From Cycas panzhihuaensis (lineage: Eukaryota > Cycadophyta): a stretch of DNA of 64,000 bases. The first letter of the stretch is position 1. Each line of letters opens with the position of its first letter. This document shows positions 54,662 to 64,000 of this stretch, piece by piece. The DNA is taken from contig CM041465.1 in the NCBI GenBank assembly GCA_023213395.1, forward strand, positions 106,709,741-106,773,740, in the 5' to 3' direction. Both the position numbers and the translations under genes were made by a program. Below the pieces are notes generated by a model that was given only the letters and a program-made list of their open reading frames with translations, made no database searches and was not told the origin of the DNA.

Positions 54662-55157
54662 CTAGAACGCTTTATAATTGGGTTTAGATGGTGCACAATT
54701 TAATTCTTCAAATCTTCTTCGTTCAAACTCATGAGTGATATGGTGTTGACAATCTTCACCATGTTGTCATTAATAGAATTTACCAAATTGCCCCCCAACC
54801 TACTTACTCTCTCCAGGGTTAGCCCCTGTTACAAAGTTCTTTAGTCAGAAATGCAATGATTGATTTTTCACCTCCATCAATTAATGCTTATAGGGATTCA
54901 TCTAACTATAGTCATTCAAGGGCATCTATAACCTTCTTTAGTTGTTGATTTTTTTTCCCCGTCTTTCAAGCTATGTCATGCACACTAGGCAATTGTTGCT
55001 TCACTCAAATTGATGCATTGCTCTAGCTCTTGTTTTGATTGTCTAACTTTCTTCTCCTATGATCATCCACTATCGTGGATTACTCGTCGCACAACAATGC
55101 ATGCAAATCATGTCACTCTTGTGTGAGGCATTAATTTATACCAATCATAATCCAATA

Positions 55158-55667
55158 TGTAATAAGCCCATGGGAATTTTCACTCAAAAGACTGATAACT
55201 ATTACAAAATAGACTAAGATGGGGAGTATTTATGCAATTATACAATGAAAATAAAGCAAAGTACTATATCTATTGCTATATCCCAAAAATAGACTGAACA
55301 TCAAATAAAATATAATATATATCAATTATAAAACTTACCAAGTTTAAATGCTCCTCTCATGCTCCCTCTTTGAGGCAAGGTATCCTCCAAACTGCAGCCC
55401 TTAGGCCCAAAAATATAGCAAATCTGAAATCACATAAGATGCCCCAGAACAAGGCTGAAAATCCCTACAAATAGGTGGGTGAAATACCTCTAGGGAGCTC
55501 AACTAAGAAGAAGATAGAAATGGGTTAGAACAGAGAGTAAAAAGTCAACCAAAATACAATTAAAAGTCAAACAGAAATTATTATAAATAACTTTTGTTTG
55601 AAATCGGAAAAACTATCAAAATAAACCATAAATAGAGGTCGGCCAGACTATTAGAAGGACTGCTACA
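55158..55667 (-). repeat. 3' LTR of gypsy N
   Basis: On the minus strand it starts TGTAGCAGTCC at 55667, after the purine-rich GAGAGGGACT (55668-55677 complement). CTATTTATGG and CCTATTTGTAGGG are promoter-like blocks. The far edge, TGTAAT at 55158, is set by comparison with the other LTR and is good to a few bases. Confidence 0.85.
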
Positions 55668-56065
55668 AGTCCCTCTCGATGAAAACAAGCCATGTCCTCA
55701 AAGCATGGGTAAACCCAAGTGTTGACGATACCATTCTTCTAATTCCCAAGTTACGTCCTCTTGATTTAGGGTCCTCCACTTCATGAGATATTCCTGGATT
55801 TCTCTGGAACGTAGTTCTTTTGTACAAACCTATAGAATGCCCTCTAATTTAATAATGATTTTAAATTCCTCATCTAGTATTGATAATTCCATTTGAGGTG
55901 TGATATTTTGTCCAATTTTTTGTTTAAGGCATGAGACAAGGAAGACATTATGAATCTAACTATTCGGGGTAGTTCTAGATTGTATGTTACTTCTCCCACC
56001 TTATCAATAACTTGATAAGGACTAAAAAATTGGGGTTCTAGCTTTTGCTTACCTGATTGTTTCAT
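55668..56065 (-). pseudogene. gypsy N integrase C-terminus and chromodomain-like tail
   Basis: Minus strand from 56065: KLEPQFFSPYQVIDKVGEVT, YNLELP, then HALNKKLD, which is the GPF/Y-type segment that follows integrase in gypsy elements. Further down, at about 55810-55730, REIQEYLMKWRTLNQEDVTW and ELEEW fit the chromodomain pattern (EYLVKWKxLPxEDATWE). Chromodomains steer integration to particular chromatin. Frame changes lie between the two. Confidence 0.7.
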
Positions 56066-56980
56066 TGTGGATTGTTTGTATAAGTCTTAAGAAGACCCAA
56101 TCCGTTGTTGTAAAAGATCTTTCTGTCCTGCGTAAATCTGCTTGTTGCTTAATCCAATTTCCAACAAGGTTTAAGTTATGTTTCAACAGTCAGATTGTTT
56201 GCTTCATTTGTTCATGTTGTTCTTGAACAAATTATATGCAAGAGACCTTTGACCATGAGAGGATGGATGGAGGTTCAAAACCGTATAGAGCTTGGAATGA
56301 GGTCATTTTTGCAAAAGTATGATATGTGGTGTTGTACCACCATTTGGCAAGGTGAATCCATTTGTACCATTGTTGTTGTTTATCCAATGTGAAGTTTTGG
56401 AGGTACCCTTCTAGACATTTGTTCATTGCTTCAGTTTGGCCATCTATCTGGGGATGGTAGGCTATACTCAAGGATAATTTTGTGCCAACTAGTTTGAATA
56501 GCTCTTGCCAGGCATGGCTAGTGAATTTTGGGTCACGATCGTTGACTATTACCTTAGGAAATCTGTGTACTTGATGTATTTCTTTTATGTAAATCTCTGC
56601 AATTTAGCCAGCTTTTGCTGTTGCCTATATTCCTCTAAAATGAACATATTTTTTTAATCGGTCAACAACCACAAAGATGGCATCCTTGCCTTTGAATTTG
56701 GATAATTTGGTTATGAAATCCATCAAGATCTCTTCCCATTTTTGTTCTGATATATGAAGCGATTGGAGAAGGTCGGGATTCTTTATACTTTCACTTTTGT
56801 TTCTTTGGAAGATGTCACATTCCAAAACAAGCATGTGCACATCTACTTTTATCCCTTTTCAAAAGAATGTGTTCTGTAGTTGGCAATATGTTTTATCAAT
56901 CCCTATGTGACCGGTTGCTGGAGCAGAGTGGGCCTCATGGACTATTTTCATCTTCAAAGCTGTCAAATTTGGTACTCATA
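56066..56980 (-). pseudogene. gypsy N integrase
   Basis: Minus strand: KWEEILMDFITKLSKFKGKD and AIFVVVDRLKKYVHFRGI at 56740-56625, then VNDRDPKFTSHAWQELFKLV near 56550-56500. MSIAYHPQIDGQTEAMNKC at 56471 follows, then LEGYLQNFTLDKQQQWYKWI and WWYNTTYHTF. Both Asp and the Glu regions are readable. Stops and shifts separate the blocks. Confidence 0.88.
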
Positions 56981-57071
56981 TTTTACCCTTTCGTAAGATC
57001 AAGGCTCCTTGAAGTTCATATTGTGTGGTCTCTTGGGTGTCCTTTAGTATTTTTTGAGAAACTAGATCGCC

Positions 57072-58460
57072 CTAATATTCTTGAGTTATCCAACTTGGAG
57101 TAGTTATGGATATGGCTTGTAGGGTTACAACCTCATTTTTGGTTTCAAGTATCTGGGATAAGGTGTCTACAATGACATTTTCTTTACCCTTTTTGTATAA
57201 GATTCTAAAATCGAAGGTTTGGAGTTTACTTACCCACTTTTGTTGTTCATCAAATAATGTCTTTTGATTAAGGAAGTACTTGAGGCTATCGTGATCTGTT
57301 TTGACCACAAATTTCTTACCAAGTAGATATTGCTGCCATGTGTGTATGGTGTGCATAATTGCCAGCATCTCTTTGTCGTAAATCGGTTTAAGTCGCTCCC
57401 TTGCATTTAATTTGCAACTTTCATATGCAAGTGGTCGATCATTTTGGAGAAGGAAGGTCCCTATGCCTACTCCAGAAGTCTCCCATTCTAATGTGAATGG
57501 CTAGGAGAAATTTGGAGTTGCAAGGACAGGACTTATGGTCGTTGTGGGCTTTAGTCCTTGGAATGCATTGACGACTAACTAGCTCCAAGAAAAAGCATCC
57601 TTCTTTGTGAGATAAGTTAGGGGAGAGGCGATGTGTGCATATCCTCTAATAAATCAACGGACAAATCCAAAAACTCCCAAAAAGCTTCTTACATTGATTA
57701 TATTTTTGGGTGTGGGCCATTCCATGATAGCTTGAATCTTCTTTGGGTCCATCTTAATCCCTTCTTGTGTAATAATATGCCTTGAATATTCTAACTTAGT
57801 TTGCCCAAAAGTGCATCTGTTCTTGTTAGTGAAGAATTGGCTGCTCTCTAAAATTTGTAGCACAACCTTAATAGGCTTTAAATGTCTTTCCCATGTTGAG
57901 TTGTAAATCAAAATATCGTCAAAGAAATCCAACACAAATTTGCGTAAGAAGGGTTTGAGCAACATATTCGTTGTACTTTGGAAAGTAGCTAGTGTGTTAG
58001 CCTAAAAGGCATAAGCCGAAACTCAAATAATCCTTCATGTGTCTGAAATGTTGTTTTATACACATCCTCTTCCTTGATGTGGATCTAATAATATCCTGAG
58101 CATAGATTGATCTTTGAAAAGGATTTTGCTCCATGTATTTCATCTAGCAAGTCATCTATCAGGGGAATGGGGTAAAAGTTTTTTGTTATGATTTTGTTGA
58201 GCCCCTGATAGTCCACACACATGCAGTAAGAGCCATTTTTCTTCCAACTTAATATAACTAGTAATGCAAACAAACCGGTGCTAGTAGTGTAGTATCCTTG
58301 ATGTAGAAGTTCTTTGGTAATTTATTCGATCTCTTTTTTTGAAATGATAAGTGTTGCTCCTCGTGTCCATTTGATGTGGTATTTGCATCCCCGATCCGGT
58401 GGTAATCCTTGGGGAGGTTCATCAAAAACCTTGTTTTGTTGGACTATGATAGCTTATACT
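57072..58460 (-). pseudogene. gypsy N reverse transcriptase and RNase H
   Basis: RT on the minus strand: SYCMCVDYQGLNKIITKNFY near 58230, [19 protein letters not shown] near 58160, then KFVLDFFDDILIYNSTWERH near 57930 with the FDD catalytic pair present. KLEYSRHIITQEGIKMDPKK and FLGVFGFVR follow. RNase H: LAIMHTIHTWQQYLLGKKFV and KTDHDSLKYFLNQKTLFDEQ at 57368-57240. Broken by stops near 58085, 58010 and 57560. Confidence 0.9.
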
Positions 58461-59011
58461 TCTATTGGAACATCCTCTATTGCGACCTTGTAGCATGTCA
58501 TTACATATAAAGTAGGATTCTTTAGTAGTTTCTCCATACAATGTGATGTCACCAGTTGTGTCGGTGGTGTGGGGGGTGCATGTAGCTTGTATTTTTGTCC
58601 CTTTTGATAGGAGCTCATGAATCAGGTCTTATAGTTGGTAATAATATTCCCCAAATTCTATAACCATTGGATTCTTAGAATGGCATCAACTCTTCATATT
58701 GGCATGCTAAATATGCATGTCGTCATGGAGTAGTTTGCAATTTGGAGGTTCATCTTTGGGCAGTATTCTCTGCATGTCATAGTCTTACTCTTGGCGATAG
58801 TTGCTTGGAATACATTAAGTGCTTGGATTGGTAAACCCAACTTCTTTGTGGTTAGTTTGTTGATGAAATTATGCATGTTGTCATTGTCTATGAGGATAGC
58901 AATCTTTGCTCCCTTGATTGTTCCCTGAAAAAGTAGTGTTTGCAAGGCAGCGATTTCTCCAATAATGGCTTGTAATGATATTTGTACATTTTTGGTATCG
59001 GTATTGAGCAA
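58461..59011 (-). pseudogene. gypsy N protease
   Basis: Minus strand from 59011: VQISLQAIIGEIAALQTL, KGAKIAILIDNDNMHNFINK and TTKKLGLPIQALNVF. The equivalent in K is LVDSGSTHNFINK, so the catalytic DSG is DND here and the enzyme would be dead. It continues NLQIANYSMTTCIFSMPI, matching K. Confidence 0.88.
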
Positions 59012-60079
59012 TTCTTCAACCTCTACTTCATCCTACGTATCTAGTGATTCTTCTTCTTCTTCATTTGGGACGTCTGCTTCCTCACTGTTGATCATGAAAA
59101 CTCTGTTTGAAGGCTAGCGGTGGTCACGGTTCCATTTTCCTCCACATTTGAAACAAGTCCCTTTCTTAAGATGCTCTGCCTTCGAGAGTTTATTCCAAGT
59201 TATTCCTTCCTCATTTCCTTGTGTAATTGGGACCTCTGCTTTTGTTCTCGATCTATTCTAATTTGCTTGAAAATTTTGGTTTTGGTAGGGTTCATTTCGG
59301 TGAATGTAGCTTTGTCTCCATTCTCTATATTCTACTTCCATGTTTTTTACATGTCAAATAGCTTCATTCATAGTAATTGCTCCTATTGTTTTTATGTGAT
59401 ATTTGATATTTCCCTTTAGTCCTATGATATAAGCCTGGACGAGTAGTTCCTCCGTGATTTTGTGGTCAACCAAGCTATGTAGGGTCTAGAACTGTTCAAT
59501 GTTGAGTCTAAATTGAGCTTGTTTGTTGTACGTGCATGAGCTAGGCGAAGTAATTAGTATTCCATGTGTCTCCATACTGTTCTATTTAGCATTATTTTAG
59601 GAAGATCCAATTGTTGTTCTTTGCTCCCCCATAGAATCTCTTCCACCAATGGAACCATTTAAGTGCTTTGTTATGCAAATGGAGGGATGGCACTAGGATT
59701 TGATCCTTGTTTGGCAACATGTTTGTTTGGAAGTAGATTTCCATCTAGAGGATCAACTGTGGATGTCCCTTGATTTATTGGGGTCAAATTTTTCTAGAAA
59801 AAATTTTGTACCTTTAAGACCTTTGCTTGGTTTGAATTGCCACTCCTCTAAATTCCTTTCTTGGAATTTATTTTCTCCCTTATCCGATATTTCTCCCTTG
59901 TCTCTAGGTATCTCTTGTTTCTTGGACATTGCGTTTACCAGGTTGTATAAACTCTTCATTTACTTTTTTATGTATGCCATGCCATCACATAGGTTATCCA
60001 CCCTTTGATTTACGTCCTCTATGGTTAATGATGGTTGATTTACCACTTTGTCCGGTTGAAGTGTCCTTCCTAATCTCAT
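59012..60079 (-). pseudogene. gypsy N gag
   Basis: The start is taken at 60079 (MRLGRTLQPDKVVNQPSLTI). A TAA near 59960 is followed by MKSLYNLVNAMSKKQEIPRD and LEEWQFKPSKGLKGTKFF. The knuckle region near 59150 reads CFKCGGKWNRDHR, imperfect as in K. An acidic stretch follows. Multiple stops. Confidence 0.85.
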
Positions 60080-60194
60080 GTTCGTTTAAAAGAAAAAGGA
60101 AAAAAAAAAATTGGCTTTTTTCCTACTTAGATGCCTTGTTTTTGTTGCTAGAGCAGTGAATTTTACTCCCAAGGATGGCCTCAAAATGAGGCTC

Positions 60195-60698
60195 TGATAT
60201 ATCACAAGAACTTTCACTAAGAAGACTGATAACTATTGTAGAATAGACTAAGATGGGGAGTACTTATGCAAATATACAATGAAAATAAAGCAAAGTATTG
60301 TATCTATTGCTATACCCCAAAAGTAGATTGAACGTCAAATAAAATATAATATATATCAATTACAAAACTTACAAGTATAAACACTTGTCTCAAGCTCTCT
60401 CATCAAGGCGAGGTGTCCTCCAAATTGTAGCCCTTAGGCCCGAAAATATAGCAGGTCCAAAATCACCTAAGATGCCCTAGAACAAGGCTGGAGATCCCTA
60501 TAAATAGGCAGGCGAAATAGCTCTAGGAAGCTCAACTAAGAAGAAGATAGAAGTCGGCTAGAATAGAGAGTAAAAGCCAACCAAAAATTATTATAAATAA
60601 CTGTTTTTTTTAAGTCAGCCAAACTGCCAAAATAGGCCATAAATAGAGGTTGACAGACTAAAATAAAGGTCGGCCAGACTATTAGAAGGAATGCTACA
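60195..60698 (-). repeat. 5' LTR of gypsy N, with PBS-like site at its inner edge
   Basis: Homologous to 55158-55667 through CTTAGGCCCGAAAATATAGC and flanks. The inner edge reads TATATCAGAGCC on the minus strand (60201-60190), a partial match to TGGTATCAGAGCC. The exact LTR/PBS boundary is therefore uncertain by about eight bases. Confidence 0.82.
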
Positions 60699-62437
60699 TA
60701 ATACAACAACTGGCAATTCCGATTGCAACACCACAACGTTATCCATGTAAATCTCAACAATATTGTAACATAGTATGAATTCTTGCATATTTCATAGTTT
60801 CTCTTAGTCTTCTAATTAGATGTGGATCTACATCGAGTCCTCACCCAATGATACAACTTGTGCCTCCTCTTGTGCCCTTTGGATCACCATCTACTTTTGA
60901 TCGTCATCGCTTTTTTATCATCGTGCACTAATCTTTGCTTCCCTCCTACTCATTTCATAGGGTGAGTTTTATTTCTACCTATATTGACACTAACACCAGA
61001 TACCCAATTGATTTCCCCTGGGTCAAATCTAAGAAGAACATCCGATTTAGGAACCAAGGATGTGGGGTAGGGTGTCAAATCCAAACCACATGCATGCACC
61101 AATTAGGTACCAAAGCTTTAGCACAAGCATTTAACTCCAAGAGCCACCTACAAAATAACCTAGTACATAAACATACATCCATTCACAAAGCATTCACACG
61201 TTACACATTAATTCACCATCAAAACAGTATTTTTATCAGTTATCACCAAAATTAGGTACAAAGTGCAGTGCTTCACATCATCATCCTAAATCCGACTTAT
61301 ACCAAGATTCAATACCAAGGCCCACAACATAAGTTGATGACACAACCTTTGTCCTCTATACCTTACCCCACCTTATGGTATTATTGGTTTCCTTAAATAT
61401 GCTATACATTATAACTTACTCCTAATAAGCCATCACCACTACTAATTATTTAGTCACAATACAACCACAACTATGCTCACATCAAAGCGATCAAGTATAA
61501 TTTCTATGTTCTAGTTTGACTAAATATTATGATGTGATTTCCAATATTATTTAAACAATAGTGCGTTTCCCTCCCCCTTTCTTTTTGCCAATGATTTAAA
61601 ACAAAAGGCATGCAATGACCAAGACAAGCCAACCTCCAATTCCCCTTCAAACCCAACACATCTAGCCTCCTCACAACATCCCTACAAGGCAAGGACCACC
61701 TCTAAATGAGTTAATTCCTCTTTGTTTTCTCCCCTACTCATTTCTATCCAAAACCACGACCTTTTCTCCAACACTATGATGTTTCCTACAACACCACGAT
61801 ATTTGTACCTTGACACTGTGACAATTAAATTTGTCGCAGTGTAGCACCACAATTTCCTTCATAAACCATAGTGCTTTTAACGGTACCATAGTAATTTGCC
61901 ATTGCACAACGCTCTAACACTGCAATCTCCTTTGTACAAGACAATAGTATTTGATTTCTATCCTTTGCCGCAGTCCCACATCATGGCTTTCTTCATAAAC
62001 TGCAATGTTTCATCACAGTACCATGCCCATTTGCCACAGTATCACGCTTTGACACCATAGTTTGTTCTTGTGAAGCACTGCAATCTTTGGTCTCTCCCCT
62101 TTGATGCAACTTTGCACCTCAATTTTCTTAGCAAACCATGGTGTTTTATTGCAATGCCATGCTTTGTGCTATCATAAGCAATAGTATTTCATCGTAGCAC
62201 CACACCATTTGCCAGCAAACCCATGACACTTGCTTCATCAATGCCATTATATTATGTTAGGTGAGATTGCCATGATGTCAAGCCAATTTAGCACAATCTC
62301 CTCGAAGAGATTCTGGTTTCTTGCACAAAAATCGAGGTTTTGGTCTTTTGTGTAAAAAATGGAGTTTTTCCTAGAATTTCAAATTTTTATCCCCCCCAAA
62401 TAGTTTTTAGGCTCATTTCCAATGGACCAAAACTATA
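60699..62437 (-). other. gypsy M leader and decayed gag start
   Basis: Near 60980-60720 the minus strand has protein-like runs (RSKVDGDPKGTRGGTSCIIG, ETMKYARIHTM) between stops. The rest shows no coding. 61790-62230 is a degenerate internal repeat, listed separately. Confidence 0.4.
61790..62230. repeat. degenerate CACAGT/CCATGC-type internal repeat
   Basis: Recurring words such as TTCATAAACCATAGTG (61860), TTCATAAACTGCAATG (61992), GCAAACCATGGTG (62132), ATCACAGTACCATGC (62014) and TTGCAATGCCATGC (62148) return at irregular spacing. Copies are too diverged to give an exact period by eye. Confidence 0.5.
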
Positions 62438-62451
62438 GGCCTCTAATACCA
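62438..62451 (-). other. primer-binding site of M
   Basis: GGCCTCTAATACCA is the complement of TGGTATTAGAGGCC, which differs by one base from TGGTATCAGAGCC over its first part. Confidence 0.6.
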
Positions 62452-63073
62452 AGTAGTTTTTGGCAAAATATCTCAATATTTTGCTTATAAAAGTAGGCAT
62501 TTTGATGACAAACAAATGGGCAATTTTGCATAGAGAGTATTCTTGACTTCTGGACTAGGAGACTTCTTCTCTTCATCATGGAGCATCCTTCTGCACAAGG
62601 GAGAGAGTGATTCCAACTAGGTGAGGCTTGGTTTGATGCTTTGAGTTCATTAGGAAGCCATCCTGGCTTGGTGTTACAATTGATTCCTCCCATTTCAAGG
62701 GGGAAGAGGTCTCCTTTAGCGCCTTAATCTTCACACTCCATTCATCATCCTAAGCAATTGCATTGGAGGAATTTCGCACCGTTTAACAGAATGCTAGATT
62801 TAGACTAAAGCACATACACTGTTGGAACGTAGTCTTTGTTTAAGGTGGTTGTTTCTGTTGTTGCTTGGTCCTTTGTCACTAACTCTCTTTGCCATAACTT
62901 CCAATTGCCAAGTTCATGTTATCTTATCTAATCATTAAATATGTTATTTGTCATTTTTTACTTCAGAAGTGATTAAGATTTCTTTTGGCAGCTCTCACCC
63001 CACCTCACATTCTATTTTCCATTAGACTCTATGGGGTATAGGTGTTATTATGCACAAATTACCATGCTTTGCT
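62452..63073 (-). repeat. partial 5' LTR of gypsy M
   Basis: Inferred from its position beside the PBS. It contains no coding sequence that I recognise. It is interrupted by copia O, so its outer end lies beyond the window. Confidence 0.4.
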
Positions 63074-63297
63074 TGTTAGTTTAATTCAGAGAAATAGATG
63101 GCTGATGAGCAGGATTGAATCAATTTCATTAAGGAGATGATCTTTTAAATATACAATGAGTCTCGTAACTTTTATGACAAGTTTTGTAACCGACTTCTAA
63201 AGACATGACATTTGTCATATTTACATATGTGAGGTACATGATTAGGGTTTATTTAATGACCCTTTGTAATGCCTTGATAAAACATTACCTCCTAACA
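63074..63297 (-). repeat. 3' LTR of copia O (polypurine tract 63298-63316)
   Basis: 224 bp, TGTTAGTTTAATTCAG to TACCTCCTAACA, a length in line with E (219) and I (233). TTTAAATATACA corresponds to the same block in I. An alternative start at 62820 (TGTTGGAACG) would give 478 bp, which does not fit the lineage. Confidence 0.75.
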
Positions 63298-63309
63298 CCC
63301 TCTCTTAAT

Positions 63310-64000
63310 GTTTTATCTCTCTCAATCCTATTTTGTCTCTTAGAAACTGAAACTTTTCTTTTCCTAATGACTTTGTTAATAAGTCTGCAATTTATTATGT
63401 AGTAGAGCAATACTCCAACTTGATTTCTTTATTGTGAACCTTTTCTCTTATGAAGTGGTGATGAACTTCTATGTGCTTGGTTCTGGCATGAAGAATTGGA
63501 TTTTTGGTCAATTTAATAGCACTCTAATTATCACAATATAAAGTTGTTGCTTGGCTCTGAGGTTGATTTAAATCGATCAAAAGTTGTCGGAACCATACTG
63601 CTTCACAAGTTGCACTTACTGCTGCTTTGTATTCGGTTTCAATTGAAGAGAGTGCAACGATAGACTGTTTTTTGCTACACCATGAAATCGCAACTGGTCC
63701 CAAGAAAAAATAATAACCACTTGTGGATTTTCTCTGTTCTTTATCACCTGCCCAATTCGAGTCACAATATCCTATAAGTTGTACTGATCCTTTTCGTGAA
63801 TAGATTAGTTTTAGATCAATCGTTTCTCATAGATATCTTAGTATTCTCCGAGCAACTTTCCAGCGTTTTACTCTTGGTTCTTGCATGTACCTAGAGACGA
63901 CTCCGACTGAGTAAGATATATCGGGTCTAGTGGCTGTGAGGTAAACCAGACTACCAATCAGTTGTCTATATAGATTGACACCAACTGGTTGTTCTTCTTC
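63310..64000 (-). pseudogene. copia O RNase H and RT C-terminus
   Basis: Minus strand: YRQLIGSLVYLTATRPDISY near 63960, SRYMQEPRVKRWKVARRILR, CDSNWAGDKEQRKSTSGYYF near 63760, then TEYKAAVSATCEAVW. HARTKHIEVHHHFIREKVHN near 63470 and a LREIKH ending before the polypurine tract follow. A stop lies in CDNxSAIKL near 63525 and two more near 63400. The N-terminal part is outside the window. Confidence 0.9.

Larger units (their letters stand above)
55158..60698 (-). mobile_element. Ty3/gypsy chromovirus-like element N, nested in M
   Basis: LTRs of about 510 bp (55158-55667) and 504 bp (60195-60698). Flanks CAATA (55153-55157) and TAATA (60699-60703) match at four of five. Minus-strand order: gag, PR, RT, RH, IN, chromodomain-like tail. 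It is the closest relative of K in the window. It is inactive: the protease active site is altered and many stops are present. Confidence 0.9.
47237..63073 (-). mobile_element. old Ty3/gypsy element M, broken by three insertions
   Basis: Minus-strand pieces in the correct gypsy order from right to left: partial LTR (62452-63073), PBS, leader/gag start (60699-62437), gag (54390-54661), protease (53462-53848) and RT (47237-47839). Between them lie copia L, a solo LTR and gypsy N, each with its own flanking duplication. The M sequence reads on across the L and solo-LTR sites. The RT ends against K at 47236, so the 3' half and 3' LTR are lost. RT and PR motifs fit the non-chromodomain plant gypsy group. 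Confidence 0.7.
63074..64000 (-). mobile_element. Ty1/copia retrotransposon O (runs off right edge)
   Basis: 3' LTR, polypurine tract, RNase H and the end of RT are present on the minus strand. It is the same lineage as E and I, with the tract CCCTCTCTTAATGTTTTA identical to I. The left flank is TTGCT (63069-63073); the right-hand copy is outside the window. Confidence 0.9.

Noticed and set aside
5486-63297. CRISPR-like or phage-type repeat structures
   Set aside because: The repeats are LTR pairs with TSDs; there are no short regularly spaced repeats with spacers, and the organism is a plant.
62820-63297. 478-bp version of the O LTR starting TGTTGGAACG at 62820
   Set aside because: The 224-bp version from 63074 fits the length and internal blocks of the related E and I LTRs; without the second LTR it cannot be fully excluded.

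Overview
This window is repeat-dense nuclear DNA of a plant with a large genome. No intact single-copy host gene, rRNA, tRNA or CRISPR array was seen. Almost every stretch belongs to an LTR retrotransposon: Ty1/copia, Ty3/gypsy (one pair chromovirus-like), or a non-autonomous LTR family. Primer-binding sites (PBS) match the 3' end of plant initiator-Met tRNA (TGGTATCAGAGC and variants). Five-base target-site duplications (TSDs), the plant copia and gypsy domain orders, and a degraded plant-type F-box fragment all point to a seed plant. The density and age of the nested repeats would suit a conifer or another large-genome lineage, but the species cannot be proved from sequence alone.

Layout, left to right. 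1-4730 is copia element A (+), whose 5' end lies outside the window. 4731-5410 is a minus-strand copia RT/RNase H scrap, B. 5486-35822 is one 30-kb nested unit. Its outermost element is C (+, TSD AATCA). C is interrupted by copia E (7618-12935, -) and by its relative D (13446-33977, +, TSD GTTCC). D is in turn interrupted by copia G (13975-21608, +, TSD AAACC), a 3'-truncated copia H (22307-27333, +) and copia I (27840-33129, -, TSD TCCTA).

35828-37388 holds a minus-strand LTR with its PBS (J) and a probable solo LTR. 37394-41902 is element F (-, TSD CTTAT), a third member of the C/D family with two 360-bp LTRs that differ at one base by eye. 41928-42500 is a decayed gypsy gag. 42930-47236 is gypsy K (+), cut off inside integrase. 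From 47237 to 63073 runs a decayed minus-strand gypsy M, broken up by copia L (47840-52007, TSD CCCAT), a solo LTR (52042-52874, TSD GGTGG) and chromovirus-like gypsy N (55158-60698, -). Copia O (63074-64000, -) runs off the right edge.

The autonomous-type elements carry the usual gag, protease, integrase, reverse transcriptase and RNase H domains (copia order PR-IN-RT-RH, gypsy order PR-RT-RH-IN). All contain stops, frameshifts or deletions; I is the least damaged copia. C, D and F lack recognisable gag-pol. They share LTR style, PBS, polypurine tract and a conserved ORF of unknown function, and C also carries an F-box-like insert. Their polypurine context matches that of copia E, I, O and L, so copia machinery of that type is the likeliest helper (inference). 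This C/D/F family is the most novel item in the window.
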